The notes: generated by a model from the letters alone, not told the origin. A stretch of DNA of 64,000 bases from SLRI01 sp964402505 (GCA_964402505.1 CAYOCP010000013.1:47610-111609), one strand, 5' to 3'; positions 17,173-26,323 are shown, counted from the first letter of the stretch. Numbers and translations are program-made.

Positions 17173-17258
17173 GCAAGCCGCCAGGCTCACCTCCGGTCGG
17201 CTTGCGGCCGGCTCCGGCTTCGTCGCCGGCGCTCACCCGTAAGCCGATGCAAGGCCAG
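17173..17258 (+). repeat. 86-bp interspersed repeat, copy A
   Basis: Matches 20643-20728 without gaps at about 75 of 86 positions. It contains an internal inverted pair GCAAGCCG/CGGCTTGC, so it could form a hairpin. This copy lies between the transposase stop and the right end of the IS1182-type element. Confidence 0.65.
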
Positions 17259-17321
17259 AAGGCCTTTCATCCGATCGTCGAAGGAGACGCGGCCAGCAGG
17301 CCGCGGAGGGAAACACCATGA

Positions 17322-17338
17322 AAACGCCTCGAGCAGGC
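17322..17338 (-). repeat. right terminal inverted repeat of the IS1182-type element
   Basis: Seventeen bases, exact reverse complement of 15480-15496. Confidence 0.8.
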
Positions 17339-17375
17339 CCTAAGGCCGCTTTGGGCTCGCCGGCGGCGGGCCCGG

Positions 17376-19559
17376 TCAGAACGGCAGACGCCAGGCGAGG
17401 CCCAGCAACAGCTCCGGCTCGGCCGAGGCGTCGTGGTCGGGCTCGAGGCGCAGCAGCGCCGCAGCCTGCAGCCGCGCCCGGCCGATGCCGAAGCCATAGG
17501 CCAGCTCGAGATCGATCTCGCGGCCGTCCGGCGCCAGGTCGGCGTCGCGGCGATCGAAGAGCACGGCGCCCGTGGCGTCCTGCGCCACCGGCACATCGAG
17601 CTCGGCCGTGCCCGCCTCGACCCGCAGGGGCTGCAGCACGGTGAAGCCGAGCACGTCGGCCGGCTGCAGCAGGTCGCCGGCGGTGACGCCGATGGCGAAG
17701 GCGCTGCTTCGGATGCTGCCCGCGCGGGTCAGCACGCCGTCGCCGCCCACCCCGCCGGTCGAGCCGAGCTCCGCCCGGCCGAAAAGGCCGATCCGCTCGC
17801 CCAGCGCCAGCCGGCCGGTCAGATTGACGTAGCGCGTCACCGCCCCGCTGGTGGCGAGCGCACCCTCGCCGCTGCTGCCGAGCGGCCCTTCGGCCTCGTC
17901 GAGCACGCCGAAGCCGAGGCGCAGGCTGAACGCCCGGCCGAGGCGATGCTCGAGGCCGAGCTCGGCGAGCCGTGCGCCGGCGCTGAGCTCGCCGTCCTCG
18001 ACGCTGCCGGCCCGCAGATCGACCATGGCCCGCCAGTCGTCGCCCAAGGCCGTCTCCACGGCCAGGCCGGCATCGTCGGCGAGGCCGGCGAACCCGTGGC
18101 CGCTCGGCAGCGACGCCCCGCCCGCCCCGCCCATGGCGGTCTCGCCGCGGCCGGCAAAACCCTTGAGCGCCAGCCTTTCGCTCTCGCTCCAGACCGCCCG
18201 GACGCTGCCGAGATCGCTGCCGGGAACCACGGGCTCGGCGTCGCTGCCGGGCGCCAGCCGGGCGATGTCGACCACGAAGCCGTCCGCCTCGCTCCGCTCG
18301 ATCCAGCCGATGCGATGGCGATCGACCAGATCGGCGAGGGCGGTCCCGACTCGACCCCCCGCCTTGCCGCCGGTGGCCATGTCGATGCTGTAGCCCCTTC
18401 CAAAGGAATCGAGCGCCAGAACGGGTCCGACGGCGAGCGGCCGCTCGCCGAAGGCGGCGCCGAGCCTGAGACCGGAGGCCTGGGCCGGCGCCGAAAGAAC
18501 GCCGCCGGCCACCACCGGCACCACGAGCGCCCCGACCGGCGCCAGCGCCCGATCGAGATCGAGCAGGCCCCTGCCATAGACCGGATCGGTGCCGGGCGCA
18601 CCCAGGTCGCGGGCCGTGCCGAGCAGGATCTCGACCACCTCCTCGGCAGCGAGATAGGGTGCCGCATCGAGCACCGCCGCCGCCGCGCCGCTCACCAGGG
18701 GGGTCGCCACGGAGGTTCCGGAAGCCAGCACCTCGCCGTCGCCGACGCCCGCCGTCCGCAGGTTCTCGCCGGGCGCCACTATGAAGACATCGGCCGTGTC
18801 GCCGGCGCGATTGCTGAAGCTGCTGATGACATTGTCGGCATCGACCGAGCCCACGATCAGGGCACGGCCGCGCGCCTCGGCGCGCCTTGCGAAGCGGCCG
18901 GGCTCGTGCGGGCTCAGCGCCCCCTGATTGCCGGCGGCGAAGACCAGGACCGTGCCCGCCTCGGCCGCCGCCCCGAGCGATCGGCGAAAGCCGCGGGCGA
19001 GCTTCGGCGTGTCGCCCAGGCTGAAGTTGAGGACTCGCGCGCCATTGGCCACGGCATAATCGGTGGCGGCGGCGAGGTCCGCCTGGCGGAAGAGGCAGGC
19101 ATCGGGGCAGCTTCCGGCCGTGTCGGCGCGCACCACGAGCAGCGTCGAGTTGAAGGCGACGCCATGCATGGTCCGGCCGTCCTTGCGCGCGCCGACCAGA
19201 CCCGCCACCGCCGTGCCGTGGCCCGAACCGTCGCCGAGCACATCGCCGCGCACCAGATCGATGCTGGCCGGATGCAGGGCGCCGGCGAATTCCGTGTGAC
19301 CGGTGTCGATGCCGGTGTCGATCAGGCCGACCGTGACCCCCACACCGGTGCCACCGGCGGCATAGAGCGAGGCGGCACCGATGCGCGGCAAGGGACCGCT
19401 CGCCCGGTACTCCGCGGTCTCGAAGCTGGCCGGGTCGGCGACGCGCGGCAGGTCCAGCCCGCCCAGCGGTGCCGGGCCGCCCGCCCCGCCGCCTGCACCA
19501 CCACCGGTGCAGGCGCCAAGGGCGAGGAGGCTGGTCAGGCAGGTGCCGATCACGCGCAT
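17376..19559 (-). CDS. subtilisin-like serine protease with autotransporter-like C-terminus
   Basis: Secreted S8 peptidase of 727 residues. A signal sequence ends in a lipobox-like LLALGAC (Cys17). The catalytic triad is Asp81 (GLIDTGID), His114 (GSGHGTAVAG) and Ser283 (ASGTSVATP), with oxyanion Asn211 (AAGNQG). Residues about 350-727 alternate polar and hydrophobic and finish with WRLPF, a terminal Phe typical of outer-membrane barrels, so this is probably a subtilase autotransporter. A lipidated N-terminus on an autotransporter is unusual; the Cys may instead simply sit in the signal peptide. The gene ends 38 bases from the IS element. Confidence 0.87.
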   Translation of the reverse strand: MRVIGTCLTSLLALGACTGGGAGGGAGGPAPLGGLDLPRVADPASFETAEYRASGPLPRIGAASLYAAGGTGVGVTVGLIDTGIDTGHTEFAGALHPASIDLVRGDVLGDGSGHGTAVAGLVGARKDGRTMHGVAFNSTLLVVRADTAGSCPDACLFRQADLAAATDYAVANGARVLNFSLGDTPKLARGFRRSLGAAAEAGTVLVFAAGNQGALSPHEPGRFARRAEARGRALIVGSVDADNVISSFSNRAGDTADVFIVAPGENLRTAGVGDGEVLASGTSVATPLVSGAAAAVLDAAPYLAAEEVVEILLGTARDLGAPGTDPVYGRGLLDLDRALAPVGALVVPVVAGGVLSAPAQASGLRLGAAFGERPLAVGPVLALDSFGRGYSIDMATGGKAGGRVGTALADLVDRHRIGWIERSEADGFVVDIARLAPGSDAEPVVPGSDLGSVRAVWSESERLALKGFAGRGETAMGGAGGASLPSGHGFAGLADDAGLAVETALGDDWRAMVDLRAGSVEDGELSAGARLAELGLEHRLGRAFSLRLGFGVLDEAEGPLGSSGEGALATSGAVTRYVNLTGRLALGERIGLFGRAELGSTGGVGGDGVLTRAGSIRSSAFAIGVTAGDLLQPADVLGFTVLQPLRVEAGTAELDVPVAQDATGAVLFDRRDADLAPDGREIDLELAYGFGIGRARLQAAALLRLEPDHDASAEPELLLGLAWRLPF

Positions 19560-20642
19560 GGCAAGGTTCCCGAAGCCCCGTCCACCGGGACCGTCATGGC
19601 GACAACGAAAGAATCCCTGAACTAAACTACTGGTTGATTATCGGCCTGTCCATCCCTTAACGCGTGGCGGGCGCTTTTGGCGCAGCCGACCCACAGCGGA
19701 GCGGCACGCGGACGGGATGCGTCCGCCACGACCGGGCGGCCATGACGGAGGTTGGGGCACCGTTCCCCGCCTTCCGGTCAGCTTCGGCATGCCCGCCGCA
19801 GCGCGCCCCCGCCGAGGCCGACCGCCACCCCACGGGATCGGCCGGCCCCCGGACATGTCGGCCCTCTCCTCTCCCGGCTCCGCGATCGACGGCAGACCGA
19901 GGATTCTCGGCACAGAACGACACTTCCACCACCACGACCTCGGATGACGGCCCGATGCAGTGCGGCGATCCCGGTCATCATCAGCGGCGCAACGTCCAGC
20001 CACGCAATGCATCGCGGCTGCGCCCGAGAGGCCCCAACGGTCGCGATCGTCCCCGGCTGGCCCGGCGGATTGTCCTCCCCCGAGAGCGGTCAGGCCCTCG
20101 GCGCGCCGTAGCGAGCCGGTGACGGGCTCTCTCGGACCACGACCGGGCAGGAAGGAGCGGCGCGATAAAACCCGCCTCGCGACCATTCCGGGCGGAGCCC
20201 TCTTCCTTCGACAACCGGCAAAATTGGGCATGGGGCGAGGTGGCGCCCGGTCCACGCGTCATGACCGCCGCAATGAATAGCCGATGATCCGGTTCGGCAT
20301 CGTTCTGGACCTGGCATTGCCCAAGAGACGAAATCTCTTTCTCTCGGACGTTCGAGCCAGCAATTGAAGTGATCTGTAACTTCAGGAATTGCCTCGAGAA
20401 CGTTGAATGGGAGGCGTGGATGCAGGGTGAACCGGCTTGCGCCATTGGCGATGAGATGCAGCAGCGGGCATCGGGAATGGAATGACCAAGAGGGATTGTG
20501 CCCACGCGGCTGCTCATGTCCTCCCCAAGAGCCTGTGCGGGGCCGTTTCGGGGCGTTTCTGGCGCTTGGCGGCGAGCGGACGCGAAGGGTTGCCGGCGAT
20601 GCCGATGCTCTCCTGCGAGGGCTGCGGGATCCCACCGGCCCC

Positions 20643-20728
20643 GCAAGCCGCCGAGCTCACCTCCGGTCGGCTTGCGGCTGGCTCCGGCTGCGCCGTTGGC
20701 GCTCGCCCGCTAGCCGATGAAAGGCCAG
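20643..20728 (+). repeat. 86-bp interspersed repeat, copy B
   Basis: About 87% identical to 17173-17258. It covers the truncated end and stop codon of the IS21-like fragment, as if the repeat joined onto the transposase gene. Confidence 0.65.
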
Positions 20729-20853
20729 CCGCCCGCGGCCACGAAGCGCTTTACCGTCCTCCGGCTGCACCCGAGCTCCTGTCCCAGCCGTCGCGTCCCG
20801 CAACCGCGACGATGCGGCCCCGTCATCGCCGCCACCTCGTCCGGCTCCGGCAT
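20710..20853 (-). pseudogene. N-terminal fragment of an IS21-like (IstA) transposase
   Basis: A 47-codon frame starting at 20853 behind GGAGGGAGG. The residues CGTRRLGQELGCSRRTVKRF followed by AAGGW match the helix-turn-helix opening of IS21-type transposases, which normally continue for about 450 more residues. Here the frame stops at once, where repeat copy B begins. It is a remnant and not expected to be active. Confidence 0.55.
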
Positions 20854-21444
20854 GCCCTCCCTCCGCGGATCCCTGACCCGCACAGGCCCTGCCAGAGGCC
20901 CGTCATCCATTCTCGACTCCTCGACTTCAAAGGGAACAGTTCTCGGCGTCGTCAGAGGATCGGTGTTGCCGTGTCGCCCGAGAGCAACCTTGCCCGGCTC
21001 CGCCTCTGCAACCGAGACGGGCGCCCTTTCGGCTAACGCATCCGGTGCCAGGGACTTCGGAGAACGATGCAGCGATCCGAGACTCAAGACGGTGCAGTCG
21101 CGACTCGAGCCGACGGGTGGCGCCATGACCCGCCCTTTCGGGCTCTGGGGCGCAGCGCTGGCTTCACGAAGCTCGAGGCTGCCGGATCGAAGCCGTCGGA
21201 CGATCAGAAAGGGCGGGCCCTCGCCACCGCCCTATCGACCACTCGGCACCTTCGTGCCCGCGCCGGCATTTCCGTCAGCTGCGGGATTCGACCGGCTCTG
21301 CGGCCGGGTGTCGCTGCTCCCCGGGTCCGCGGACCTGGCCGGGCTCGCAGGCGACCCCGGCGCCGCTGCTGCCCTCGGGTGCTGGCGGTCGGCGTCGTGA
21401 CAACCGTTGCTTCCGGCGAGAACGGGCGGGTTGCTGCGGCGCGC

Positions 21445-22083
21445 TCAACCGGACGGGGAATCGGCCCTGGCGACGCGCTCCTGGAGATGCGCGAGCAGCG
21501 GGCGGATCGAGTCGCCATTGCGCTCGATGATCGACGCGAACTCGTTGCGCTGGGTGAGCAGCATGCTGACCCCCTCGACCACCACGTCGACCACCACCCA
21601 GTCCCGGCCATCCTCCTCCAGCCGCCAGTCGATCGCCGCCGGGCGATTGCCGACCAGCCTGGAGCTCACCATCACGCCGCCCTTGACCGGCGCGGCGGAT
21701 GCCACCTCGAGCCGCTGGCCGGTGTAGGAGTCGACCAGCCGCGCGTAGGTTGCGAGGACGTAGCGGTCGAAGAGCTCGGCATAGGCGGCCTGCTCCGCCG
21801 GATCAGCGCTGCGCCAGTAGCGGCCCAACGCCAGACGGCCGATCCGCTCCAGCGCGAAGCGTCGGCGGACGAGCTCGGCCAATGCGGCCTCGCGCGCCCC
21901 TCGCTCGAGCCCGGCATCGCGCAGGATGGCCACCGCCTCCTCGCCGAGCCGGTCGACCGTGGCCAGCGCCTCGCCCAGCCCCCGATCCTCCGCGGCACCG
22001 GCCGGCACGGCGGCGCCGAGCGCCATGAGGCCGAGCACCAGTGCCAACCCGCGGAGCCGCAACGTCCGCCAGATACCTCGCAT
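21445..22083 (-). CDS. mlaC: MlaC/Ttg2D-family phospholipid-binding protein
   Basis: Periplasmic carrier of the Mla system, which moves phospholipids between outer and inner membrane. The 212 residues have a signal peptide (hydrophobic 11-30, cleavage near AGAAED) and the Tol_Tol_Ttg2 core: RRFALERIGRLALGRYWR, LFDRYVLATYARLVDSYTG and the C-terminal VVDVVVEGVSMLLTQRNEF. GGGAGGAAG lies just before the ATG. No mlaDEF genes are adjacent, so the partner genes lie elsewhere. Its upstream region carries a perfect CRP-type palindrome. Confidence 0.88.
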   Translation of the reverse strand: MRGIWRTLRLRGLALVLGLMALGAAVPAGAAEDRGLGEALATVDRLGEEAVAILRDAGLERGAREAALAELVRRRFALERIGRLALGRYWRSADPAEQAAYAELFDRYVLATYARLVDSYTGQRLEVASAAPVKGGVMVSSRLVGNRPAAIDWRLEEDGRDWVVVDVVVEGVSMLLTQRNEFASIIERNGDSIRPLLAHLQERVARADSPSG

Positions 22084-22174
22084 CCGCTTCCTCCCGGCGC
22101 CGCGCGCCCTCCAGGGTCGACCGCTGGCATGATGGCGCCAAGCCGATGAATAGGGCGTTAAGCCGCGCCGACGC

Positions 22175-22190
22175 TGTGACCCTTGTCACA
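22175..22190. promoter_or_regulatory. perfect CRP-type operator TGTGA-N6-TCACA
   Basis: TGTGACCCTTGTCACA matches the classical CRP consensus in both half-sites. It lies in the 205-base gap between the divergent mlaC gene and the secreted-protein gene. A CRP-like regulator with CRP-type recognition residues is encoded at 31866. Which of the two genes is controlled is unknown. Confidence 0.6.
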
Positions 22191-22288
22191 CTCGAGGACG
22201 CATCGGGCGGGCGGCCGGCGACCGGTGACGGGCTGGCTCGGCAATGCTAGGGATCCGTCATGCCGTCCGCCGCGCTGGAGCCTTCGCC

Positions 22289-22591
22289 ATGTCGCTTTCC
22301 AATCCCGCCCTCTCGGTCCTTCTCGCCCTCGTCGTCCTCGCGGCGCCCTCGCCGGCGGCCTTCGCGCAGGCGAGCTGGGAGGAGGACCTCGCCGCCGAGA
22401 TCGAGCTCATGGAGGACTGCACGGTGAGCTTCCTCAGCCAGATCGTCGAGCGCCAGATCGACGGCCGCTCGCTCGTCATGGCCAAGGTGCATTGCGAGGA
22501 CGGCCGCACCTTCGATGCGACCCGCGACGACAGCTTCGCCGCCTTCACGTTCCGTGCCTGCGAGCCGAAGGGCGCGCCGGCCGCCTGCTGA
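22289..22591 (+). CDS. small secreted protein, unknown function
   Basis: 100 residues with a clear signal peptide (hydrophobic about 7-20, cleavage near AAFAQA). The mature part is acidic and contains four Cys, two of them in DCTVSF and KVHCEDG, so one or two disulphides are likely in the periplasm. I recognise no family. The ATG at 22289 is chosen because it opens directly on the signal peptide; the frame extends to 22244. Codon use is like the neighbours. Confidence 0.6.
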   Translation: MSLSNPALSVLLALVVLAAPSPAAFAQASWEEDLAAEIELMEDCTVSFLSQIVERQIDGRSLVMAKVHCEDGRTFDATRDDSFAAFTFRACEPKGAPAAC

Positions 22592-22599
22592 GGCCCGCC

Positions 22600-23556
22600 T
22601 CAGCCCGCGATTCGGCGGCGCCGCTCGTGGCAGCGCGCCATGGCGGTCACCTTCGGACCGGTGAAGAGAATGGTCGAGACGTGCCGGAAGCGCGGCAGGA
22701 GCTTGAGCCGGGCGCGGGGCAGATGCCCTGCATACCAATGGCCGTGCTCCGGCGCCACCACCCCGTCCTTCAGGCCGTGGACGATACGCGCGGGGCAGGC
22801 CAGCGTCGCCGGATCGAGATCCCAGGGCGTGGTCAAAAGGCGAAGATCGGTGAGCACACCTTCGGGCCCGTGCGCGTTGCCGGTGACCCACGAGCGCGCC
22901 ATCCGCCGGGCGAGGAGCTGCATCGCCGCCGTCGAGGGCAGGAGCGCCCGCTCCGCCGTGAGCGTCATGCGCAGCCAGCCATTGGCGACGAGCGGCCGGC
23001 TCAACAGCTCGCGCAGCCCCGGCACCACCTTCTCGCGCAGCACCGGATGCTCGGCGAAATCGACCAGCAGCCGCATCGGCAGCCCAGCCGCGCGCACGAG
23101 GTCCGCATGCGCCACGCCGCCGACGAGACAGAGCTCGCGCACGCGCGACCCGAGCCGGAGGGCGGCGGCGAGGGCGTAGGGTGCCCCGGCCGAGACCCCC
23201 ATGATGCAGCAGCGCTCGATGCGGAGGGCGTCGAGCGCTGCCGCCACGTCCTCGCCGTAGCGGGCGAGCGACGGCCGCGGCAAGGGGTCGCTCAGCCCGT
23301 AGCCCGGCCGGTCCAAAGCGATCACGTCGTGCACCGGCTCGCCGGCGATGAAGGCCTCGAGCCTCGAGCCGAGGATGCCGTGCATGTAGAGCACGGGCTC
23401 GGCCGAGGGCGGCCCGGCCCGACCGACCCCGACATGCCGGCCGTCCGGCAGGCGAAGCCGCGCCTCGCTCACCAGGGCCGTGCCCCGGAAGGGAAAGACG
23501 CGCTCGGCTGGAGGACCTCGCCCGAAGGCCTTGAGCGCAGCACCCCTGACGTCCAA
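22600..23556 (-). CDS. alpha/beta hydrolase
   Basis: Hydrolase of unknown substrate, 318 residues. The oxyanion motif YMHGILGS, DRPGYGLSD, the nucleophile elbow GVSAGAPYA, the acid HGLKDGVV and the His in RFRHVST are all in order, so it should be active. A TTG start at 23556 follows GGAGGG with suitable spacing. It is convergent with the small secreted protein gene and diverges from the HerA-like ATPase gene. A weak CRP-like sequence (23576-23591) lies in the 99-base gap. Confidence 0.87.
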   Translation of the reverse strand: MDVRGAALKAFGRGPPAERVFPFRGTALVSEARLRLPDGRHVGVGRAGPPSAEPVLYMHGILGSRLEAFIAGEPVHDVIALDRPGYGLSDPLPRPSLARYGEDVAAALDALRIERCCIMGVSAGAPYALAAALRLGSRVRELCLVGGVAHADLVRAAGLPMRLLVDFAEHPVLREKVVPGLRELLSRPLVANGWLRMTLTAERALLPSTAAMQLLARRMARSWVTGNAHGPEGVLTDLRLLTTPWDLDPATLACPARIVHGLKDGVVAPEHGHWYAGHLPRARLKLLPRFRHVSTILFTGPKVTAMARCHERRRRIAG

Positions 23557-23655
23557 CCCCCGCCCTCCGCCGCCTGGCGACCCTTGTCACCGCCCGACCC
23601 GCCGCTAGAAAGAAGAAGCGCCACGCGAATGGCAAGGGGTGGAGAGGATGGTTTG

Positions 23656-25218
23656 ATGGAAAGCGAGCCGTCGCTCCTGATCGGCAAGGGCGAGAGGGAG
23701 CAGCGCCTGCTGCTCCGCTTCGCCAACCGGCACGGGCTGATCACCGGTGCGACCGGCACCGGCAAGACCATCACCCTGCAGATCCTGGCCGAGGGCTTCA
23801 GCCGTGCCGGCGTTCCGGTCTTCTGCGCCGACGTCAAGGGCGACCTCTCCGGCATCGCCATGGCCGGCGAGCCCAACCCGAAGCTCGAGGCGAGGGCCGC
23901 CGAGCTCGGCGATGCCGACTATGGCCCGGCCCCCAACCCCACCCTCTTCTGGGACCTCTTCGGCGAGACGGGCCATCCGGTGCGCGCCACCATGAGCGAG
24001 ATGGGCCCGCTTCTTCTCGCCCGGCTGATGGAGCTGAACGAGGTCCAGGAAGGTGTCCTGACGATCGCCTTTCGCGTCGCCGACGACGAAGGCCTCTTGC
24101 TGCTCGATCTCAAGGATCTGCGCAGCATGCTCGGCTTTCTCGCCGACCACGCCGATGCCGTGGCCAAGACCTACGGCAATGTCAGCCGGGCCTCGATCGG
24201 CGCCATCCAGCGCCGCCTTCTCGTGCTCGAGGAGGAGGGAGCGGACCGCTTCTTCGGCGAGCCTGCGCTCTCGCTCGCCGACCTCATGCGCACGGACGAG
24301 GCCGGGCGGGGCATGGTCAGCGTGCTCATGGCCGAGCGGCTGATGCGCTCGCCCCGCCTCTACGCCACCTTCCTGCTCTGGCTCCTCTCCGAGCTCTTCG
24401 AGACCCTGCCCGAGCTCGGCGATCCAGAAAAACCCGTGCTCGTCTTCTTCTTCGACGAGGCGCACCTCCTCTTCGACAACGCACCCAGGGCACTTCTCGA
24501 GAAGGTCGAGCAGGTGGTCCGGCTGATCCGCTCGAAGGGCGTGGGCGTCTATTTCGTCACCCAGAACCCGATCGACGTGCCGCCGGTCGTGCTCGGCCAG
24601 CTCGGCAACCGTATCCAGCACGCGCTCCGCGCCTTCACGCCGAGGGACCAGAAGGCCGTCAGGGTGGCGGCCGAGACCTTTCGCCCCAATCCGGCCTTCC
24701 GGACGGAGGACGTCATCACCGAGCTCGGCGTCGGCGAGGCTCTGGTCTCGACGCTCTCGGGCAAGGGCGAGCCCTCCATCGTCGATCGCGCCCGCATCCT
24801 GCCGCCGCGCTCGCGCATGGGCCCCCTCTCGTCCGGGGAGCGGCAGGGCCTGATCGACAGAAGCCCGCTCTTCGGCCGCTACGAGGACGGCGTCGACCGC
24901 GAATCGGCGCACGAGATGCTGGAGGCGCGGGCCGCGGAGCAGGCGCGCGAGGCGGCCGCGGCCGACCTCGACGCGGCCATCGCCCGCCAGGCGGATCTCG
25001 GCGAGCAGCTCAACTCCTCCCGGCGGATCGGCAGCCGCAGCCGGAGCTCCTCGAGCGCCGGCTCGGAGGGCGGCATCCTCGCCGATATCCTGACGGGCGG
25101 CGGCCGGAGGCAGGGTGCGGTCGAGGCCATGGCCAAGTCGATGGCCCGCAGCGTCGGCAGCCAGCTCGGCCGGACGCTGGTCCGCGGCGTCCTGGGCGGC
25201 CTGCTCAAGTCGCGCTGA
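23656..25218 (+). CDS. yjgR: YjgR-like HerA/FtsK-type ATPase (DUF853)
   Basis: Cytoplasmic P-loop ATPase related to HerA helicases; its cellular role is not settled. The 520 residues contain Walker A GATGTGKT (about 31-38), FCADVKGDLSG, Walker B VFFFDEAHLLF and the sensor motif FVTQNP; VGEALVSTLSGKGEPS is diagnostic of the DUF853 group. The C-terminus is Ser/Arg-rich then Ala/Gly-rich. The ATG at 23656 gives the family length (about 500). The open frame extends more than 1.4 kb upstream, but that part is antisense to the hydrolase gene. Confidence 0.93.
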   Translation: MESEPSLLIGKGEREQRLLLRFANRHGLITGATGTGKTITLQILAEGFSRAGVPVFCADVKGDLSGIAMAGEPNPKLEARAAELGDADYGPAPNPTLFWDLFGETGHPVRATMSEMGPLLLARLMELNEVQEGVLTIAFRVADDEGLLLLDLKDLRSMLGFLADHADAVAKTYGNVSRASIGAIQRRLLVLEEEGADRFFGEPALSLADLMRTDEAGRGMVSVLMAERLMRSPRLYATFLLWLLSELFETLPELGDPEKPVLVFFFDEAHLLFDNAPRALLEKVEQVVRLIRSKGVGVYFVTQNPIDVPPVVLGQLGNRIQHALRAFTPRDQKAVRVAAETFRPNPAFRTEDVITELGVGEALVSTLSGKGEPSIVDRARILPPRSRMGPLSSGERQGLIDRSPLFGRYEDGVDRESAHEMLEARAAEQAREAAAADLDAAIARQADLGEQLNSSRRIGSRSRSSSSAGSEGGILADILTGGGRRQGAVEAMAKSMARSVGSQLGRTLVRGVLGGLLKSR

Positions 25219-25243
25219 CCGACGGGGCGAGGCGCGCGGCCTT

Positions 25244-25990
25244 TCAGGCGGCGAGCGATGCCGCGAAGACCGAGCTCGTGCGCGCGGCACTCCGCTCCAC
25301 CGCCGATGCCGCCGTCCGCGATGGCGGCGCCGTCAGCACGTGGCGCGTCGCCGCCATCAGCGCCCTGATGTCGCGATGCGCGGAGGAGCGCGGCGCGAAG
25401 CCACCGATCCAGTTGCCGGCGTCGAAGGCCTGGGCGAACAGCTCCGAGCGGCGGATCGGCGGCGACAGCACCGAGGGCACGCGGATCGCGAGCCGCCGAA
25501 GGCCGCCATCGTCGAACCACCCGGCGTCGATGCGGGTGGGAACGACGAGGCTGCGCAGCGTCCCTACCCGCCGCTCGGCGGCGGCGCGGGCGACCCGCTG
25601 CAGGGTGCGGGTGGTGGCGGTGAGGTCGATGCCGGAGGAGCTCGTCGGGATCAGCATGAGATCGGCGAGCAGCAGCGCCGAGGCCAGCGCCGCGCCCAGG
25701 ACCGCCGGCAGGTCGACCACGACGAAGGCGTTGTGCCGCCTGATCTCCTGCAGCTCGGCGATCCAGGCGGGGGTGGCGGAGAAGTCGCCGAGCGGCGCCT
25801 CGAAGACGCTGGCCGGCACCTTGCGGCCGCGCAGCCAGCGCGTCGCGGTGAGCTGCGGATCGGCATCGATGACCAGCGTCGGCTCGCCGGCGGCGGCGAG
25901 CGCGCAAGCCAGATTGACGGCGATCGTGCTCTTGCCCGTGCCGCCCTTGAGATTGCCGACCGCGATCACCGCGGCGCGTCGCTCGTCCAT
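25244..25990 (-). CDS. ParA-family ATPase
   Basis: Deviant-Walker ATPase of the ParA/MinD type, which positions DNA or protein cargo. The 248 residues start VIAVGNLKGGTGKSTIAVNLA (Walker A with the signature Lys), followed by VIDADPQLTATRW and VVVDLPA. No ParB or centromere-like repeats are beside it, and it ends convergent with the YjgR-like gene. It is short and orphan, more like the ParA partners of cargo systems than a chromosomal ParA. Confidence 0.88.
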   Translation of the reverse strand: MDERRAAVIAVGNLKGGTGKSTIAVNLACALAAAGEPTLVIDADPQLTATRWLRGRKVPASVFEAPLGDFSATPAWIAELQEIRRHNAFVVVDLPAVLGAALASALLLADLMLIPTSSSGIDLTATTRTLQRVARAAAERRVGTLRSLVVPTRIDAGWFDDGGLRRLAIRVPSVLSPPIRRSELFAQAFDAGNWIGGFAPRSSAHRDIRALMAATRHVLTAPPSRTAASAVERSAARTSSVFAASLAA

Positions 25991-26198
25991 CGTCCAGGCC
26001 TCCTGCCCCGCACGGCGCCCGTCGACCGGGCATGGCCCATGCCGTCTCGCACGAGGGCGCGTCTCGGCATGAGCATCCCGATCCTGGCTTTCGGGCTCAA
26101 GCGGCCCGCGTCCATGTATGTACGTGCCTATGTATCAGTGGAACGGCAGCGTTAACCAGAGGCAGCACCGCCATGCGCTCGAAAGCGACGGCAACCCC

Positions 26199-26226
26199 TT
26201 GCGCTTCTCGCGCTTTTCGCTAGAAC
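26199..26226 (+). promoter_or_regulatory. candidate promoter of tRNA-Leu
   Basis: TTGCGC (26199-26204) and TAGAAC (26221-26226) are separated by 16 bases and end 11 bases before the tRNA 5' end. Confidence 0.4.
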
Positions 26227-26237
26227 CCCATCCCGTT

Positions 26238-26323
26238 GCGGTCGTGGCGGAACTGGTAGACGCGCAGCGTTGAGGGCGCTGTGGGCCTGGCCCGTGGAGG
26301 TTCGAGTCCTCTCGACCGCACCA
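26238..26323 (+). tRNA. tRNA-Leu (anticodon GAG)
   Basis: Eighty-six bases including an encoded CCA end. The acceptor stem GCGGTCG pairs with CGACCGC; the D arm is GGCGGAACTGGTAGACGC; the anticodon stem CAGCG/CGCTG encloses TTGAGGG, giving GAG, which reads CTC/CTT Leu codons. A long variable arm (TGGGCCTGGCCCGT) marks a class II tRNA, and the T arm is GGAGG-TTCGAGT-CCTCT. Confidence 0.95.

Larger units (their letters stand above)
15480..17338 (+). mobile_element. IS1182-type insertion sequence, complete
   Basis: About 1.86 kb bounded by 17-bp perfect terminal inverted repeats, GCCTGCTCGAGGCGTTT at 15480-15496 and its reverse complement at 17322-17338. Beyond these the two ends stay partly similar (GTGTTTC/GGTGTTTCCC) with a small offset. 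It contains one intact transposase gene. No clear target duplication is visible (flanks TAACA and CCTAA). It inserted between the lipoprotein gene and the protease gene, ending 38 bases from the protease stop. The 250 bases after the transposase include the 86-bp repeat described separately. Confidence 0.8.
19560..21444. other. 1.9-kb stretch without a convincing intact gene
   Basis: Frames open across this region lack a recognisable domain, a credible start or consistent codon use. It contains the IS21-like fragment (20710-20853) and repeat copy B (20643-20728). The rest (19650-20640 and 20860-21440) shows lower GC patches and no RNA gene I could recognise. It looks like a decayed insertion zone between the protease and mlaC. 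Confidence 0.6.

Noticed and set aside
17433..19625. 730-codon open frame on the plus strand
   Set aside because: Antisense to the subtilase; no start signal or domain.
19664..20646. Several overlapping 100-220 codon frames
   Set aside because: All frames are open by GC bias; none has a convincing start, codon pattern or family.
23576..23591. Third CRP-like site between the hydrolase and ATPase genes
   Set aside because: Three half-site mismatches from the consensus; too weak to list alone.
22183..23655. Long N-terminal extension of the YjgR-like ATPase
   Set aside because: The upstream part is antisense to the hydrolase and low in credible motifs; the ATG at 23656 gives the family start.
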